From the NCBI GenBank assembly GCA_005656395.1, contig SRSI01000044.1, positions 1,922,001-1,986,000 on the forward strand: a stretch of 64,000 nucleotides of DNA, in the 5' to 3' direction. The notes beneath the pieces were generated by a model that saw only the letters and a program-made list of their open reading frames with translations, did not search any database and was not told the DNA's origin. The number at the start of each line of letters is the position of its first letter. Position 1 is the first letter of the stretch. The DNA is from Strongyloides papillosus (taxonomy: Eukaryota > Nematoda > Chromadorea > Rhabditida > Strongyloididae). The translations under genes and the position numbers were made by a program. Of the stretch, positions 10,701-19,204 are shown piece by piece.

Positions 10701-11923
10701 AAGATAATTTGGATCATAAATTATATTCTTATATCAACGAGTTAAATATCTACAATCTTACCATAAAGTATATAAAAGGAAGTAAAAATATTTTGGCGGA
10801 TACATTAAGCCGTGCTTACATCAATCGTATATCTATCTCTGAAAATGCTGAAACTCTAAAATTACAAAAATTTGATAATTTATCTGATGAGCAAAAGAAA
10901 GAATACTTCAAACAACTACATGATGACATGGCGCACCTGTCTTATCACAAAACATACCCATTATTACGTCGTAGATATAATTGGAAGAATATTGCCAAGG
11001 AATATCGTGAATATTGTGAAAAATGTAAAGTCTGCTTAGAGAGAGATTCTCCACACGCTGGAAAATTTAAAATGACTTCTATATCTTCATCCTTTCCAAT
11101 GGAACGTCTTACAATGGATGTGTGTGGACCATTTAGAAAATCACTTTCTGGTAATGTACACTATTTAGCTGCCATTGATACTTTAAGTCGCTATCTATTC
11201 ACGTGTCCTATTCCTGATACAAAAACAGATAGTATAATCAAAGCTCTTCAAGAAATTATTTACCGTGCTGGATCTCCTATGTACTTGAAATCTGACAGGG
11301 CAAAATACTTTGAATCTGAAAAATTAGCCGAATTCGCCAAGGATCATTCTATAATATTGGAGAAAGGTACTGCATACAAGCACACCAGTCAATCTCTTGT
11401 GGAACGATCATTCAGAACTCTCCACCAACTTATGTCAAAATCTATTGAAGAGCAAAATTACAATAAATGGGACGAGCTGCTGCCCAAATTGACTTTCATA
11501 TACAACTCCTCCATCCATCCAATAAGTGGCAGGGCACCACATGACATTTTCCATGGTTGGTCTCCAAGGTTACCAAAGGACTCCCACACCTCAACTGATC
11601 CCCGGAATTTGGTAGATTATGAAGAAACTACACTGCAGAGACTCGCTAGCTTTAAAATTGCAAAGGAGATGATGGTTAGAATTCGGGAACAGCTGAGCGA
11701 TCAAGAAGAGAAGGAACCAACTAGATTGTCCACTCTCACACCCGGTTGCAAAGTTTACATCAAGAGACCAGTTACTAGGACAATGTTATCGCAGAAACAT
11801 ATCAAAGAATGGCAACCAGGATTCTTTCTAAGAAGGAGAGAGGGAGACACATGTATTGTGTCATCTAAGAAAGGCCGTCAATTCAAACTTCATGTGGATC
11901 GCGTGAAAGAGGACCCAAATTAA
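7703..11923 (+). CDS. E2 Gag-Pol polyprotein
   Basis: The frame is open from 7664 and ends at 11923. No ATG occurs before 7943, so the true start (7943, a non-AUG codon, or an upstream exon) is undecided. Domains in order, numbered from 7703: Gag about 1-330 with one CCHC knuckle near 279-293 (CRKCSQKGHYANEC); aspartic protease near 450 (LIDSGADVTVIK); reverse transcriptase about 590-800 with KKDGTWRVCLNCKPLN and the YIDD catalytic motif near 770; RNase H about 880-1010 (LVTDASHDCYAG, VLTDHKPLLY); integrase from about 1070 with an HHCC zinc finger (CEKCKVC) and the D, D, E residues (LTMDVCGPF, LKSDRAKYF, LVERSFRTL). It makes the particle proteins and replication enzymes of the element. All catalytic motifs look intact. 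Confidence 0.93.
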   Translation: MESRNLDQSTALKFKTVCDVYNSFNPAIPAEDILILGQLTYPRFTTDHTKLVRHCQEVLDLVYTLKFTKSDSPVSDKSNDMHASSRMERFNPKSGKSIEPWIKQLERCMKLDKIVEEEDKINLTLACLPLEITETIDELPTSDFDTYSKLREILLNKYNGQISRQTAFARLRSFKLDINVDKFVSSCQELGEIIKQISPGISKDALLNIQISQLTTHLQPYRSLWTFITSRNNFGSYEELVAELDTNNRLFKASIGKGRGKEGLPPKKSAAPKDKSTIICRKCSQKGHYANECTNKSVGKPVQTNNKSPNEVRAVTSNNSDVAAQLDETNRMMKHLLEMQNYSINKITLDDEGKRMEANVEELTDEETDTIPPPTSNDLGKSAVVNPVSDKTVFDVKSKNPSFPKKSKMQKVQLKESKKNQSPDAIVRNANSNLLFIVPVEMSDGRVYPTLIDSGADVTVIKHSIARRTGFVASSDDTMKLKLANGENWRTIGKHHTKLRFLNNVYVWVDAIVVEDKDLQNPRYSMIIGSEVIHASEMIIDYKNLSLFVCDRPLKHLSVTKNETKINNVVATMSIIDDFQLKEIEDLKNEFYDVISFDKNRIGLSKLLAPTLKVIDSNLPKLPRYFLPSHQIPIVEEQISQWLNSGAIKEDFYVKYLQNLVCTRKKDGTWRVCLNCKPLNSKLQDYYYPSPTLKQIIPILSNGDWYTCLDLCQFFTQIGLDDESSQYLGFVAPNGKTYKFTRLIYGLKPASSIAQRLINEVTHKFKNVVAYIDDLIVTTRGSFSQHIQDVRNLLVELREMNLVLNGPKCQFACKQVEYLGFKFDSNGMSISDHTTKAMKEYPDIDTHSKMHRFVGKVNYIRYFIPRLAELQKPLDEMIARPKSQFRYTSECQNAFRKIIDSIVNATKLQLPDTSRPFTLVTDASHDCYAGILLQESPQHNNKLMPICYFSKRSPAKKKKVPALYMELKAIVKACQYFHQWIINTPTVVLTDHKPLLYVIKDNLDHKLYSYINELNIYNLTIKYIKGSKNILADTLSRAYINRISISENAETLKLQKFDNLSDEQKKEYFKQLHDDMAHLSYHKTYPLLRRRYNWKNIAKEYREYCEKCKVCLERDSPHAGKFKMTSISSSFPMERLTMDVCGPFRKSLSGNVHYLAAIDTLSRYLFTCPIPDTKTDSIIKALQEIIYRAGSPMYLKSDRAKYFESEKLAEFAKDHSIILEKGTAYKHTSQSLVERSFRTLHQLMSKSIEEQNYNKWDELLPKLTFIYNSSIHPISGRAPHDIFHGWSPRLPKDSHTSTDPRNLVDYEETTLQRLASFKIAKEMMVRIREQLSDQEEKEPTRLSTLTPGCKVYIKRPVTRTMLSQKHIKEWQPGFFLRRREGDTCIVSSKKGRQFKLHVDRVKEDPN

Positions 11924-12280
11924 ATATTTGTTACAACTGGTACGGAAGATGACTCTCGCTCACCACTAATGTTATGTGAAGTTAATGGTTACTAATATAT
12001 GTATGTTTTATACTTATTTGGTGTGAAATTTATTGTATCCTTTATTATTTCATGTTTACACTACTTATCTATTGTACTTCTGTATTATTATCACACCAAA
12101 ATTACTAATTTATATCTACTAATGTTTTATTATGCTATTTACTTATATCATGTTTTATTGTATTATTATATCTACTGGACAATTTAACCTACAGTCTTGT
12201 CTTATGTTTACATCATTTGTGATTAGTTTAATAGGTATCTTTGAAACCACTGTATAGGGATTCATACTGGTAGGTAGGGA
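11924..12280 (+). other. E2 3' untranslated region and polypurine tract
   Basis: About 357 nt between the gag-pol stop and the 3' LTR. A 62-codon T-rich frame (11999-12187) is hydrophobic only because of base composition. The purine-rich GGTAGGTAGGGA at 12269-12280 abuts the LTR and is the likely plus-strand primer. Confidence 0.65.
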
Positions 12281-12476
12281 AGTGGAATTATGTCTATGTT
12301 TGATGACAAAATTCCTATATAAATAGCTTGAGAAATGATGAAATTCTCATTTTAAGGACTAATCACTATTTTAAATTGTCATCGCTGTCCAGTAGGTAAG
12401 TTTCATCATATTATTATTATATTGTTATATTATATATATTTTTTATAGCATTCAAACACCAATAAAATATTTTACT
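12281..12476 (+). repeat. E2 3' LTR (196 bp)
   Basis: Second copy of the E2 LTR, ending ACT at 12476, followed by the TTTC duplication and then by the interrupted E1 integrase codons. Confidence 0.93.
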
Positions 12477-13428
12477 TTTCTACAAACGCATTCGATTTGT
12501 GGTTATGTGGTGATGAAATATAATGCTTGATATGCATTGTCTGAAGGTATTTTTCAACCTTATTGCCTATAAAAGATGCTCCACCATCAGTAAGAAGTGT
12601 TCTAGGATAACCGAATGTTGAGAAACATTTCATCAGTTGTACCAACGTGGACTGCTGATCCTGTTTTTTAGTTATGGCAGTGTAAGCAAAGCGACTGTAT
12701 TCGTCGATAATAACAAGAACATGAAGCTTATCTTCAAGTTGTATATAGTCAGCATTCAATGTTTCTCAGACTTCACTTGGTCGAGGAATTGAATGTGTGT
12801 TTGTTTGACCAAGATTAGAAAGTTGATGTTTGGTTCTCCAACATACCTCACAATCTTGCCATACACGTTGCATGTCAATAGCCATTTTAGGCCAATAAAA
12901 TATAAGACAAAATTTATCAGCTAGTTTAGCATATCCCCAGTGTTGACCAATGTCGGGGTGTTCATGAAATCTTCGCAACAGTTCATCCCGTAATACTCGA
13001 GGGACATAAACGCGAAATTTTCCTTTAATAGTTATCATTATGCCATCGTCTTGGAGAATAGCTTTTTCTTGGTCGTCAAGAAACTTAGCAAATTAGGATA
13101 TCTCAAATGGTTTATCTCGGATGTCCTTCATGATAGGGAAGGCATCCTCATATAGAGATTCATTGGCTATGATAGCATTAAATTCATTTCTACTAAGGTA
13201 GTCGGCAACATTGTTGTCGGATCCTTTAACATAGACTATAGTAATATCATATTCCATAATGGCCATCTGGTACCTCTGAAGAATACCAGTCAGCTCCTTG
13301 TTTTTAAGCAGCGCTAACAGAGGTTTATGATCAGTAACCACTATTGTGTGTTTACCATAGATGTAAGGTCTAAATTGTTTGAGGGCATACACAAGCCCCA
13401 ATGCCTCGAGTTTAATAATCGGATAATT
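12477..13428 (-). pseudogene. E1 pol fragment: RNase H end and integrase N-terminal part, with two stops
   Basis: One minus-strand frame runs between the E3 and E2 insertion points. It carries the end of RNase H (VVTDHKPLLALL, VADYLS), the integrase HHCC zinc finger (HEHPDIGQHWGY, CEVCW) and the first two catalytic aspartates (LNADYIQ, LLTDGGASF). Two in-frame stops, TAA at 13093-13095 and TGA at 12766-12768, break it; there is no frameshift. The second-D motif reads DGG where E3 has DNG. At both edges the frame continues into the neighbouring E1 pieces once the insertions are discounted. Confidence 0.92.
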
Positions 13429-13638
13429 TGTTATGGAATATAAATATAATACACACACATATGAATATATGGTTTATTAACAACCGAGAATGCCCGGTTA
13501 TCATCTATTTTCTTTTACTTTTATAATATTCAATAATAGATAAGAAATATATAAATTATTTAGATAGTCTTCTGTCTTCAGTCTTGATTATTGATATTCT
13601 TTCATTTATTATTTTTATTTGGATCAATTTCCATTACA
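13429..13638 (-). repeat. E3 3' LTR (210 bp)
   Basis: Direct repeat of 18995-19204; one difference seen (G at about 13463 against A in the other copy). On the minus strand the bases next to it read AGCGAGGGGA (13639-13648), the polypurine tract. Confidence 0.94.
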
Positions 13639-14040
13639 TCCCCTCGCTATGGAGATTCGTTCACTGGATCTCCATACTTTATAATTTTCATTGATTCTTT
13701 CTTACATTGGTTTTTTAATTTTACTTCTTTGTATCTAATTATTATTTTGTCAGTGCTTACCTATTTCGTGATCCTCTATTCTATTGATCATCTTTTCTTT
13801 TATTGGTAAGTTGGCTTCTTTCTTTCTTGTTAATCCTTTTTCTTATATTGACTATTTCTTTTTTCTTCTTTAATCTCTTTTCTTCTATAAACTTTTTATA
13901 GACACCTCTGCATTTTAACATGGCTTGTTTGATATCTAGCCATTTTTCAATAAGGATGGTTTTTTATTTAAAGTTTATTTTCAATATTCTTATTATCATT
14001 TCATTATCTAACTATTTTGTATAATATAATTTTTCTATAA

Positions 14041-14387
14041 ATGTTTTCACTATTTTTAGTTAATAATTTTTTTTTTCTAATGGAGTGTTACGATCAAAAA
14101 ACATTATTCTTGGCTGTAGGATTGTCAATTGTATCAACCATATCACTTATCATGATTATAGGTCGTCTCATCCGCCATTTTCGTCCATCTCAACATATCC
14201 AAAATAGAAGGGTTGTTATGGGTGCTTTTTATTCGGCACAGGGTCGTCAAGTTGGATTTAATTTGTGAGTTGTTTTTCTATTTCCTTTATCGTTTTCTTT
14301 TATTTATTTCTAGCGCTACTGATCCTGTTGTTCCAGCATATGAAGATGGCGATTTTGATAGAAGAAAGGGAATAGAAGCATAATAAA
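14041..14387 (+). CDS. Spliced antisense gene inside E3: small single-pass membrane protein
   Basis: Exon 1 runs 14041 (or the better-placed ATG at 14080) to 14264, then a 49-nt GT-AG intron (14265-14313), then exon 2 14314-14383. Joined, they are in frame and give 97 or 84 residues. An acceptor-like TATTTTTAG ends at 14059, 21 nt before the second ATG, fitting spliced-leader addition. AATAAA at 14382-14387 overlaps the stop. The protein has one membrane segment (about TLFLAVGLSIVSTISLIMII), a basic stretch (RHFRPSQHIQNRR), and a hydrophilic tail ending DGDFDRRKGIEA. The family is not recognised. It is opposite to gag-pol, so its intron is not spliced from the element's genomic RNA, which explains how an intron survives inside a retroelement. 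A chance frame that keeps its phase across a canonical intron and ends at a poly(A) signal is unlikely. Confidence 0.65.
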
Positions 14388-14569
14388 ATTTTAATTGTTT
14401 TCTTTCTTCTTTGTTAAATTTGTTGATTATAGCACTCCATTGGGATTTTCTATTGTGTTTTTAGTTATCTCTAAATTTTCTTGTTATCTATATATATATA
14501 TTTTTTTTGTTTGTTTTTATATTATTTTTTAAGTTTTGTTTGTATATTTTCTGACGGTGGGTTTTGATT

Positions 14570-17461
14570 CTAGTTGGAGTTACTTTCTTTCTTCAGCAAC
14601 TCAGCATTTACCTTTAATTCTTGTCCCGTCATTCTTCCTTTCCCCGTGATCTTACGTATAACGTAAGTATCACCATAAATATGTTTCACAACAATGTATG
14701 GTCCATCATATTGTGGTGTATTCTTTTGCTTAGTTGTTCTTGTATTGATAATACGTTTCCATACTTTCTCACCTTCTTGTAAAAGATTGGCATTAGTTAC
14801 TTGTTCTTGTGGTGTGGTTGTTTTGAAAAGATCCAACATTCCACTTAACTTTGCATGTATAGGTGATCCAGTAATAGGATGCGGTTTTGTGTTCAATATA
14901 AGTGACATTGGACTCATGTTTGTTGTGGTGTGTTTCATGTTGTTGTGAGCGAAAACACACATGTAAATAGTATTATTGGATACGTCATAGAATCTCAATC
15001 GTTCTCTGATTGTTCTTATAAATCGTTCAGCAATGCTGTTTCCTTTGTGGTGGTGAGCAGATGAAGTGAGATGTTGAATTCCTAACTCTTTGAGAAAGGC
15101 GACAAACTTCGTTGATTTGAAGGTGGGCCCATTGTCGCTTCTGATTGTTTGTGGAAATCCAAAATTACAAAACATCTTCATTAATTCTGTAGTTGTTGTT
15201 AAAGCTCCTTGATTAGTTGTGATAGCTACTTGTGCAAATTTGGTAAATTCATCCACCACAGCGAGAACATATTTTCCTTCTTCTATGACACCATAATCTA
15301 TGGATAATGTTTTGAATATTTCATTGGGTCTTTCTAAATGCTTCTTTACGACAGCAATTTTTCTATTGGGTTGCTCTTTATTTGCTAAACATTCAGAACA
15401 ATTTTCCCAAACTGATTTCATATCTTTTATCATTTCAGGCCAATAGAAAATTCTTTGAAAGTATTCAGCACATTTCTGATATCCAAAGTGGCTCCCAAGA
15501 AGTGGGTGTTTGTGATACCTAAGTAAAAGCTCCTCTCGTAGTATTTCTGGAACATAGAAACGATTTTTGTTCTGAACGGTGACCAGAGGTTTACCGTCGT
15601 ACTTAAAGTTATCCTCTGCCGTGTAGTAATGAATAAAATTTTTGATGTTATAGGGTGTATCATATGGTTGTTGCATTACTGGAAATGCAGCATCTAGGGC
15701 TGCTATGAGGTTAAACGTTTCTCTTGAAAGATAATCTGCCATGTGATTATCAGGACCTTTGACGTAGTCAATTTTAACATCGAATTCCATAATAGCGAGT
15801 TGGAAGCGTTCCAATATTCCTTTTAAATTCTTATTTTTAATCAGTGCCAATAGTGGCTTGTGATCCGTGTAGACTTGGGTTTGTTTACCATAAATATAGC
15901 TTTTGAAGGTGCGCAATGCATATATCAATGCAATTGCTTCAAGTTTTATAGGTGGGTAATTCTTTTCGCTTTTTGTTAATGATCGGGATATGAAAGCTAC
16001 TGGGCGGTTGTCTTGAATGAGTACAGCTCCAATGCCTTGATTAGATGCATCCGTTTGAATTTCATATTTTCCACGACTATCTGGTTTCTTAAGACAAGCA
16101 GCATTTATTAATGCTTTCTTTATGTTTTGAAAAGCAGTTTCCTGTTCTGCAGTCCAAATAAATTCATTAGTAACGCGATATAATGGTTCAGCGATACGTG
16201 CAAAATTTGGTATATGTCTGCGGAAATAGGATGCAGCTCCCATAAAAGATTTAACTTCTTTAGCTGTTTTTGGAGTTTGTTTCTTTTCCAATGCTGATAT
16301 TTTGTCTTGATTTGGCTTAATTCCATGAAAATCAATAGTATAACCTAAGTAGTTTATTTGTAATAGACCAAAACTACTTTTCTTCAATGATATCTTCATA
16401 CCGTTATCTTGTATACGTTTGAGAATTGCTTCGATATTCTCCAAGTGTTCTTCCTCATTATCTGAAGCTGTTAAAATGTCGTCAATGTATACAAAAGTAT
16501 TCACAAGTCCGAAAAGAACAGTTTCCATAATTCTTTGAAAGGCATCTGGACTTCCTGTTAAACCCATAGGCATTACTTTATAACTAAAAATACCTTGGTG
16601 AGTAACAAAAGAAGCTAATTTTCTAGATGATGCATCTAGAGCTATTTGGTGAAATCCAGATTTCAAATCAAATGTTGAATAAAATCGTTTTCCGGCTGCT
16701 TCATTGAGAATATTTTGTATTTTTGGTATATGATGACTTTGTGCTTCAACTAATGAATTAATTCTCCGAAAATCCACTACAAAGCGCCAATTTGAATCTT
16801 TCTTCTTAACTAATACAACTCTTGAAAGATAGGGGCTTCGTGATGGTTCTATCATATCTTCTTCAATCATTTGTTTGATTTGTCGTTCTATTTCAGCTTC
16901 TTTTTCTCTTGATAATTGCTGTGCTCTTATCGGCTTTGGTAATGAATTGTTGTCCTTCAATCGGATAGTTAACTTTTCTTTGCCTTTATATCCTCCTATC
17001 TTGCCATCATACTCATGAAAAGCTAGGTTATATTTGAGAACGATCTTCTTTAATTTCTCTATGTTTCTTTTTGATAAATTGCACTCCTTCCAATTTATAA
17101 GTGAAAGTAATTCATTATCTGACAAGATCTTATTTACAGGATATGGTGGTAAATTTTCTTCCCAATCTCCTCCATCAGGTATTAGTTCCTCTCCTTTTAT
17201 AGTAACAGAGTTATCTGTTTCAGCTACAATACCGGCAATTCTTCCTATTTGCTTATTCTTCGGTAATGTGACAGGATTGTTACCCATATTAATTATTAAT
17301 ACAGCATACATATTTTCATGAATATTTCCTAATTGATTACAAGTGAGTAGAAGATTGTCTTTCCTGAAATCATCGTTGACGATAAAATATCCATTTTCAT
17401 AGGGGAAATCTTTGGCTTGTAGTCCACAATGAATAATGTTTGATGAATATGGAATGAATTT
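14570..17461 (-). CDS. E3 Pol: reverse transcriptase, RNase H, integrase
   Basis: The pol frame is open from 17461 and has its first ATG at 17311, giving 913 residues from there. It overlaps the end of gag by 65 nt in the +1 frame, so it could be made by frameshifting or from its own AUG. Domains from 17311: a short region matching E1 just downstream of its protease (residues 1-60); reverse transcriptase about 120-330 with KKDSNWRFVVDFRRIN and YIDD near 275; RNase H about 400-530 (IQTDASNQGIGAVL, YTDHKPLLALI); integrase from about 590 with HHCC finger (CSECLANK) and D, D, E residues (LSIDYGV, IRSDNGPTF, IAERFIRTI). The integrase C-terminal domain is present. No protease motif is found. All catalytic residues visible in RT and integrase are retained. 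Confidence 0.9.
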   Translation of the reverse strand, partial: KFIPYSSNIIHCGLQAKDFPYENGYFIVNDDFRKDNLLLTCNQLGNIHENMYAVLIINMGNNPVTLPKNKQIGRIAGIVAETDNSVTIKGEELIPDGGDWEENLPPYPVNKILSDNELLSLINWKECNLSKRNIEKLKKIVLKYNLAFHEYDGKIGGYKGKEKLTIRLKDNNSLPKPIRAQQLSREKEAEIERQIKQMIEEDMIEPSRSPYLSRVVLVKKKDSNWRFVVDFRRINSLVEAQSHHIPKIQNILNEAAGKRFYSTFDLKSGFHQIALDASSRKLASFVTHQGIFSYKVMPMGLTGSPDAFQRIMETVLFGLVNTFVYIDDILTASDNEEEHLENIEAILKRIQDNGMKISLKKSSFGLLQINYLGYTIDFHGIKPNQDKISALEKKQTPKTAKEVKSFMGAASYFRRHIPNFARIAEPLYRVTNEFIWTAEQETAFQNIKKALINAACLKKPDSRGKYEIQTDASNQGIGAVLIQDNRPVAFISRSLTKSEKNYPPIKLEAIALIYALRTFKSYIYGKQTQVYTDHKPLLALIKNKNLKGILERFQLAIMEFDVKIDYVKGPDNHMADYLSRETFNLIAALDAAFPVMQQPYDTPYNIKNFIHYYTAEDNFKYDGKPLVTVQNKNRFYVPEILREELLLRYHKHPLLGSHFGYQKCAEYFQRIFYWPEMIKDMKSVWENCSECLANKEQPNRKIAVVKKHLERPNEIFKTLSIDYGVIEEGKYVLAVVDEFTKFAQVAITTNQGALTTTTELMKMFCNFGFPQTIRSDNGPTFKSTKFVAFLKELGIQHLTSSAHHHKGNSIAERFIRTIRERLRFYDVSNNTIYMCVFAHNNMKHTTTNMSPMSLILNTKPHPITGSPIHAKLSGMLDLFKTTTPQEQVTNANLLQEGEKVWKRIINTRTTKQKNTPQYDGPYIVVKHIYGDTYVIRKITGKGRMTGQELKVNAELLKKESNSN

Positions 17462-18845
17462 TCACATAAACACTGGGATCTGTTAAAATACAATTGTTGG
17501 GTATTCTGTATATTTGCATTGGCAAGGCATCATCTTTGACAAAGTTTCTAAAATTTTTGTATAACAATTTAAAATTCTTAGGTTCTGTCAAACATGTGGT
17601 ATTAGTTGCTCCAGCCAGAGGTAGACAGAAACAAAATATTAAAATACAAATTGTAAAGGCATTTTTAATAACTAACGTTAATTCTCTCAATTGGTTACAT
17701 GCTTCATCAAGTTTAGCATTGGTTGACTCAATGTTGTTCATGTAATTGCGTCTAGAGTTGGTGTATTTGTTTGATTTATAATTGGTATTAGGCTTTCTCT
17801 TATTGAAGTTGGTCTTATTTTTCTTTTCATAGTTATTACCATTGAATGCATTTTTCTTTTCATAGTTATTACCATTGGATGCATTTTTCTTGTGATTAGA
17901 AGAATTCGTATTGTATCGGGGTTTGTATTGTCTGTTGTTTTTATTAAAAAACTTCTTATTGAATTGTCGTGAATTGTTAATAGCATTAACATGGTTATTA
18001 TCTCCGAATATTAAGGCAGTATTTTCTACTTCTGTCAACTTTTCAATAACTTCTTCATATCGCAGCTTTTGTAGACCTGGTATTGGAAGATGTTTCTTGA
18101 TAGAATTGTTCAATCCTTTCAATAAAAGAACATACAGTCTCGTACTAATAGTGTCGGCATGAATAAGTCTGTTGAATTCATCTGTTCCTTCAAGTTGCTT
18201 ATGATATTCTTCAAATCGTTTGCTATAATTCATAACGGATTCATCTTGACCTTGTATGGGTGTTGATAATTTGCATTTTTCGTTTTCGGCAATTCCAGTA
18301 GAGTGAAGGATATGTATCATTTTCTTAAAAATCTGTTCGATATCATCATTTTTGTCAGTCCATGCTCTTTTCATAATATTGTCAAATCGGTTACCATCAG
18401 GAATCAGTTTATTCAGATAGTTTTTGGCAATTTTCATTGTAAGGGGAATACGTTCTTCCGTTAAAGCGATTGTTTTTAGCATTGTCAAGGTTTGGGTGAT
18501 CCATTTTTCTAAGTCATGTACAGTCGTACCGTTGAATGGTACTAAAAGTCCATCAGCTCTGATATTCTTCATCAAATCTTGGTTAATCTTATTTTGTAGT
18601 TCGGTGGTATCTTTAATCTTGAATTGGAATATGGGGGGTTGAATCTCGGCTGTTATTCCATGTCTCCTACGTAATTCGTCGAATTCCTGCTTCATTTGTC
18701 GGTATACCTCCTGTTGATCTTCAGCGCTTTTGTTCAGAGCGTCCTCTTGGTTCTTGCGCCATTTAGGTTTCAAGTTTTCGACTGCAGTCTCAAAGGATAA
18801 TAAGTCCGCATCATTGCGTTTTTTACGGCGGAAAATCGTCTTCAT
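17397..18845 (-). CDS. E3 Gag with C-terminal membrane segment and two-cysteine domain
   Basis: 482 residues from the ATG at 18845. The frame is open further up into the LTR, and an alternative ATG spans the LTR/primer-site junction at 18993-18995. Residues about 1-130 are charged. About 130-330 are helical and capsid-like; the same region in E1 is weakly similar. About 340-390 is Asn/Lys-rich and basic, standing in for a nucleocapsid, with no CCHC knuckle. It contains an 11-residue tandem repeat (NGNNYEKKNA). Residues about 395-415 are strongly hydrophobic (FTICILIFCFCLPLAGA). A short domain with two cysteines and NTT follows, aligned with the same place in E1. The stop lies where E1 continues, so the end looks like a deletion junction. 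Unusual for Ty3/gypsy Gag. Confidence 0.8.
   Translation of the reverse strand: MKTIFRRKKRNDADLLSFETAVENLKPKWRKNQEDALNKSAEDQQEVYRQMKQEFDELRRRHGITAEIQPPIFQFKIKDTTELQNKINQDLMKNIRADGLLVPFNGTTVHDLEKWITQTLTMLKTIALTEERIPLTMKIAKNYLNKLIPDGNRFDNIMKRAWTDKNDDIEQIFKKMIHILHSTGIAENEKCKLSTPIQGQDESVMNYSKRFEEYHKQLEGTDEFNRLIHADTISTRLYVLLLKGLNNSIKKHLPIPGLQKLRYEEVIEKLTEVENTALIFGDNNHVNAINNSRQFNKKFFNKNNRQYKPRYNTNSSNHKKNASNGNNYEKKNAFNGNNYEKKNKTNFNKRKPNTNYKSNKYTNSRRNYMNNIESTNAKLDEACNQLRELTLVIKNAFTICILIFCFCLPLAGATNTTCLTEPKNFKLLYKNFRNFVKDDALPMQIYRIPNNCILTDPSVYVKIHSIFIKHYSLWTTSQRFPL
17821..17886 (-). repeat. 33-bp tandem duplication in E3 gag
   Basis: Two adjacent 33-bp copies, differing at one base, begin at 17821 and 17854. 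They keep the frame and duplicate 11 residues of the Asn/Lys-rich region. Confidence 0.8.
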
Positions 18846-18981
18846 GTCAAAGGTCTGCAATGATTGAAATGTTGATATATAACCATATGATACAACTGCT
18901 AAGACGATGTAGCAGTAACGTTGTAGCTCGCGAGTAGTGGTAGTTAGCGGACGCAGGAATAGATAAAATTTTATGTTCGCA

Positions 18982-18994
18982 GGTGGAACCTCCA
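18982..18994 (-). promoter_or_regulatory. E3 primer binding site, tRNA-Gln-like
   Basis: Directly after the 5' LTR on the minus strand is TGGAGGTTCCACC. Its complement ends in GGTGGAACCTCCA, the 3' end expected of metazoan tRNA-Gln (acceptor GGUUCCA, discriminator U, CCA). The assignment rests on remembered tRNA-Gln structure. Confidence 0.75.
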
Positions 18995-19204
18995 TGTTAT
19001 GGAATATAAATATAATACACACACATATAAATATATGGTTTATTAACAACCGAGAATGCCCGGTTATCATCTATTTTCTTTTACTTTTATAATATTCAAT
19101 AATAGATAAGAAATATATAAATTATTTAGATAGTCTTCTGTCTTCAGTCTTGATTATTGATATTCTTTCATTTATTATTTTTATTTGGATCAATTTCCAT
19201 TACA
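18995..19204 (-). repeat. E3 5' LTR (210 bp)
   Basis: Second E3 LTR; on the minus strand it is upstream of gag. It is followed on the plus strand by the AATT duplication and by the interrupted E1 RNase H. Confidence 0.94.

Larger units (their letters stand above)
7209..12476 (+). mobile_element. E2: Ty3/gypsy-type LTR retrotransposon nested in E1 integrase
   Basis: 5,268 bp, flanked by TTTC duplications (7205-7208 and 12477-12480) and bounded by two 196-bp LTRs that appear identical. The LTRs begin AGT and end ACT rather than TG...CA. The ends are fixed by the duplication and by the interrupted integrase codons on both sides. A single 1406-codon gag-pol frame is intact on the plus strand. 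Its LTRs, Gag (with CCHC knuckle) and orientation differ from E1 and E3, so it is from another lineage. Identical LTRs and an uninterrupted frame suggest a very recent, possibly active copy. Confidence 0.95.
13429..19204 (-). mobile_element. E3: E1-related LTR retrotransposon nested in E1 RNase H, protease-deleted
   Basis: 5,776 bp, bounded by 210-bp LTRs (13429-13638, 18995-19204) with TG...CA ends and one visible mismatch, and flanked by AATT duplications (13425-13428, 19205-19208). Coding is on the minus strand. It has separate gag and pol frames and a tRNA-Gln-like primer site. Reverse transcriptase, RNase H and integrase resemble those of E1. No aspartic protease motif is present anywhere, and the coiled coil found in E1 is absent. 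Between pol and the 3' LTR it carries a spliced antisense gene (14041-14383). One mismatch in 210 bp indicates a recent insertion. Confidence 0.95.

Noticed and set aside
11999..12187. Hydrophobic 62-codon frame after E2 gag-pol, possibly an envelope-like remnant
   Set aside because: Hydrophobicity follows T-rich composition; no signal, cysteines or second domain.
13591..13809. Hydrophobic plus-strand frame at the E3 3' LTR, possible upstream exon of the antisense gene
   Set aside because: No ATG, starts inside the LTR, T-rich. A GTAAGT donor near 13806 is suggestive but there is no good join.
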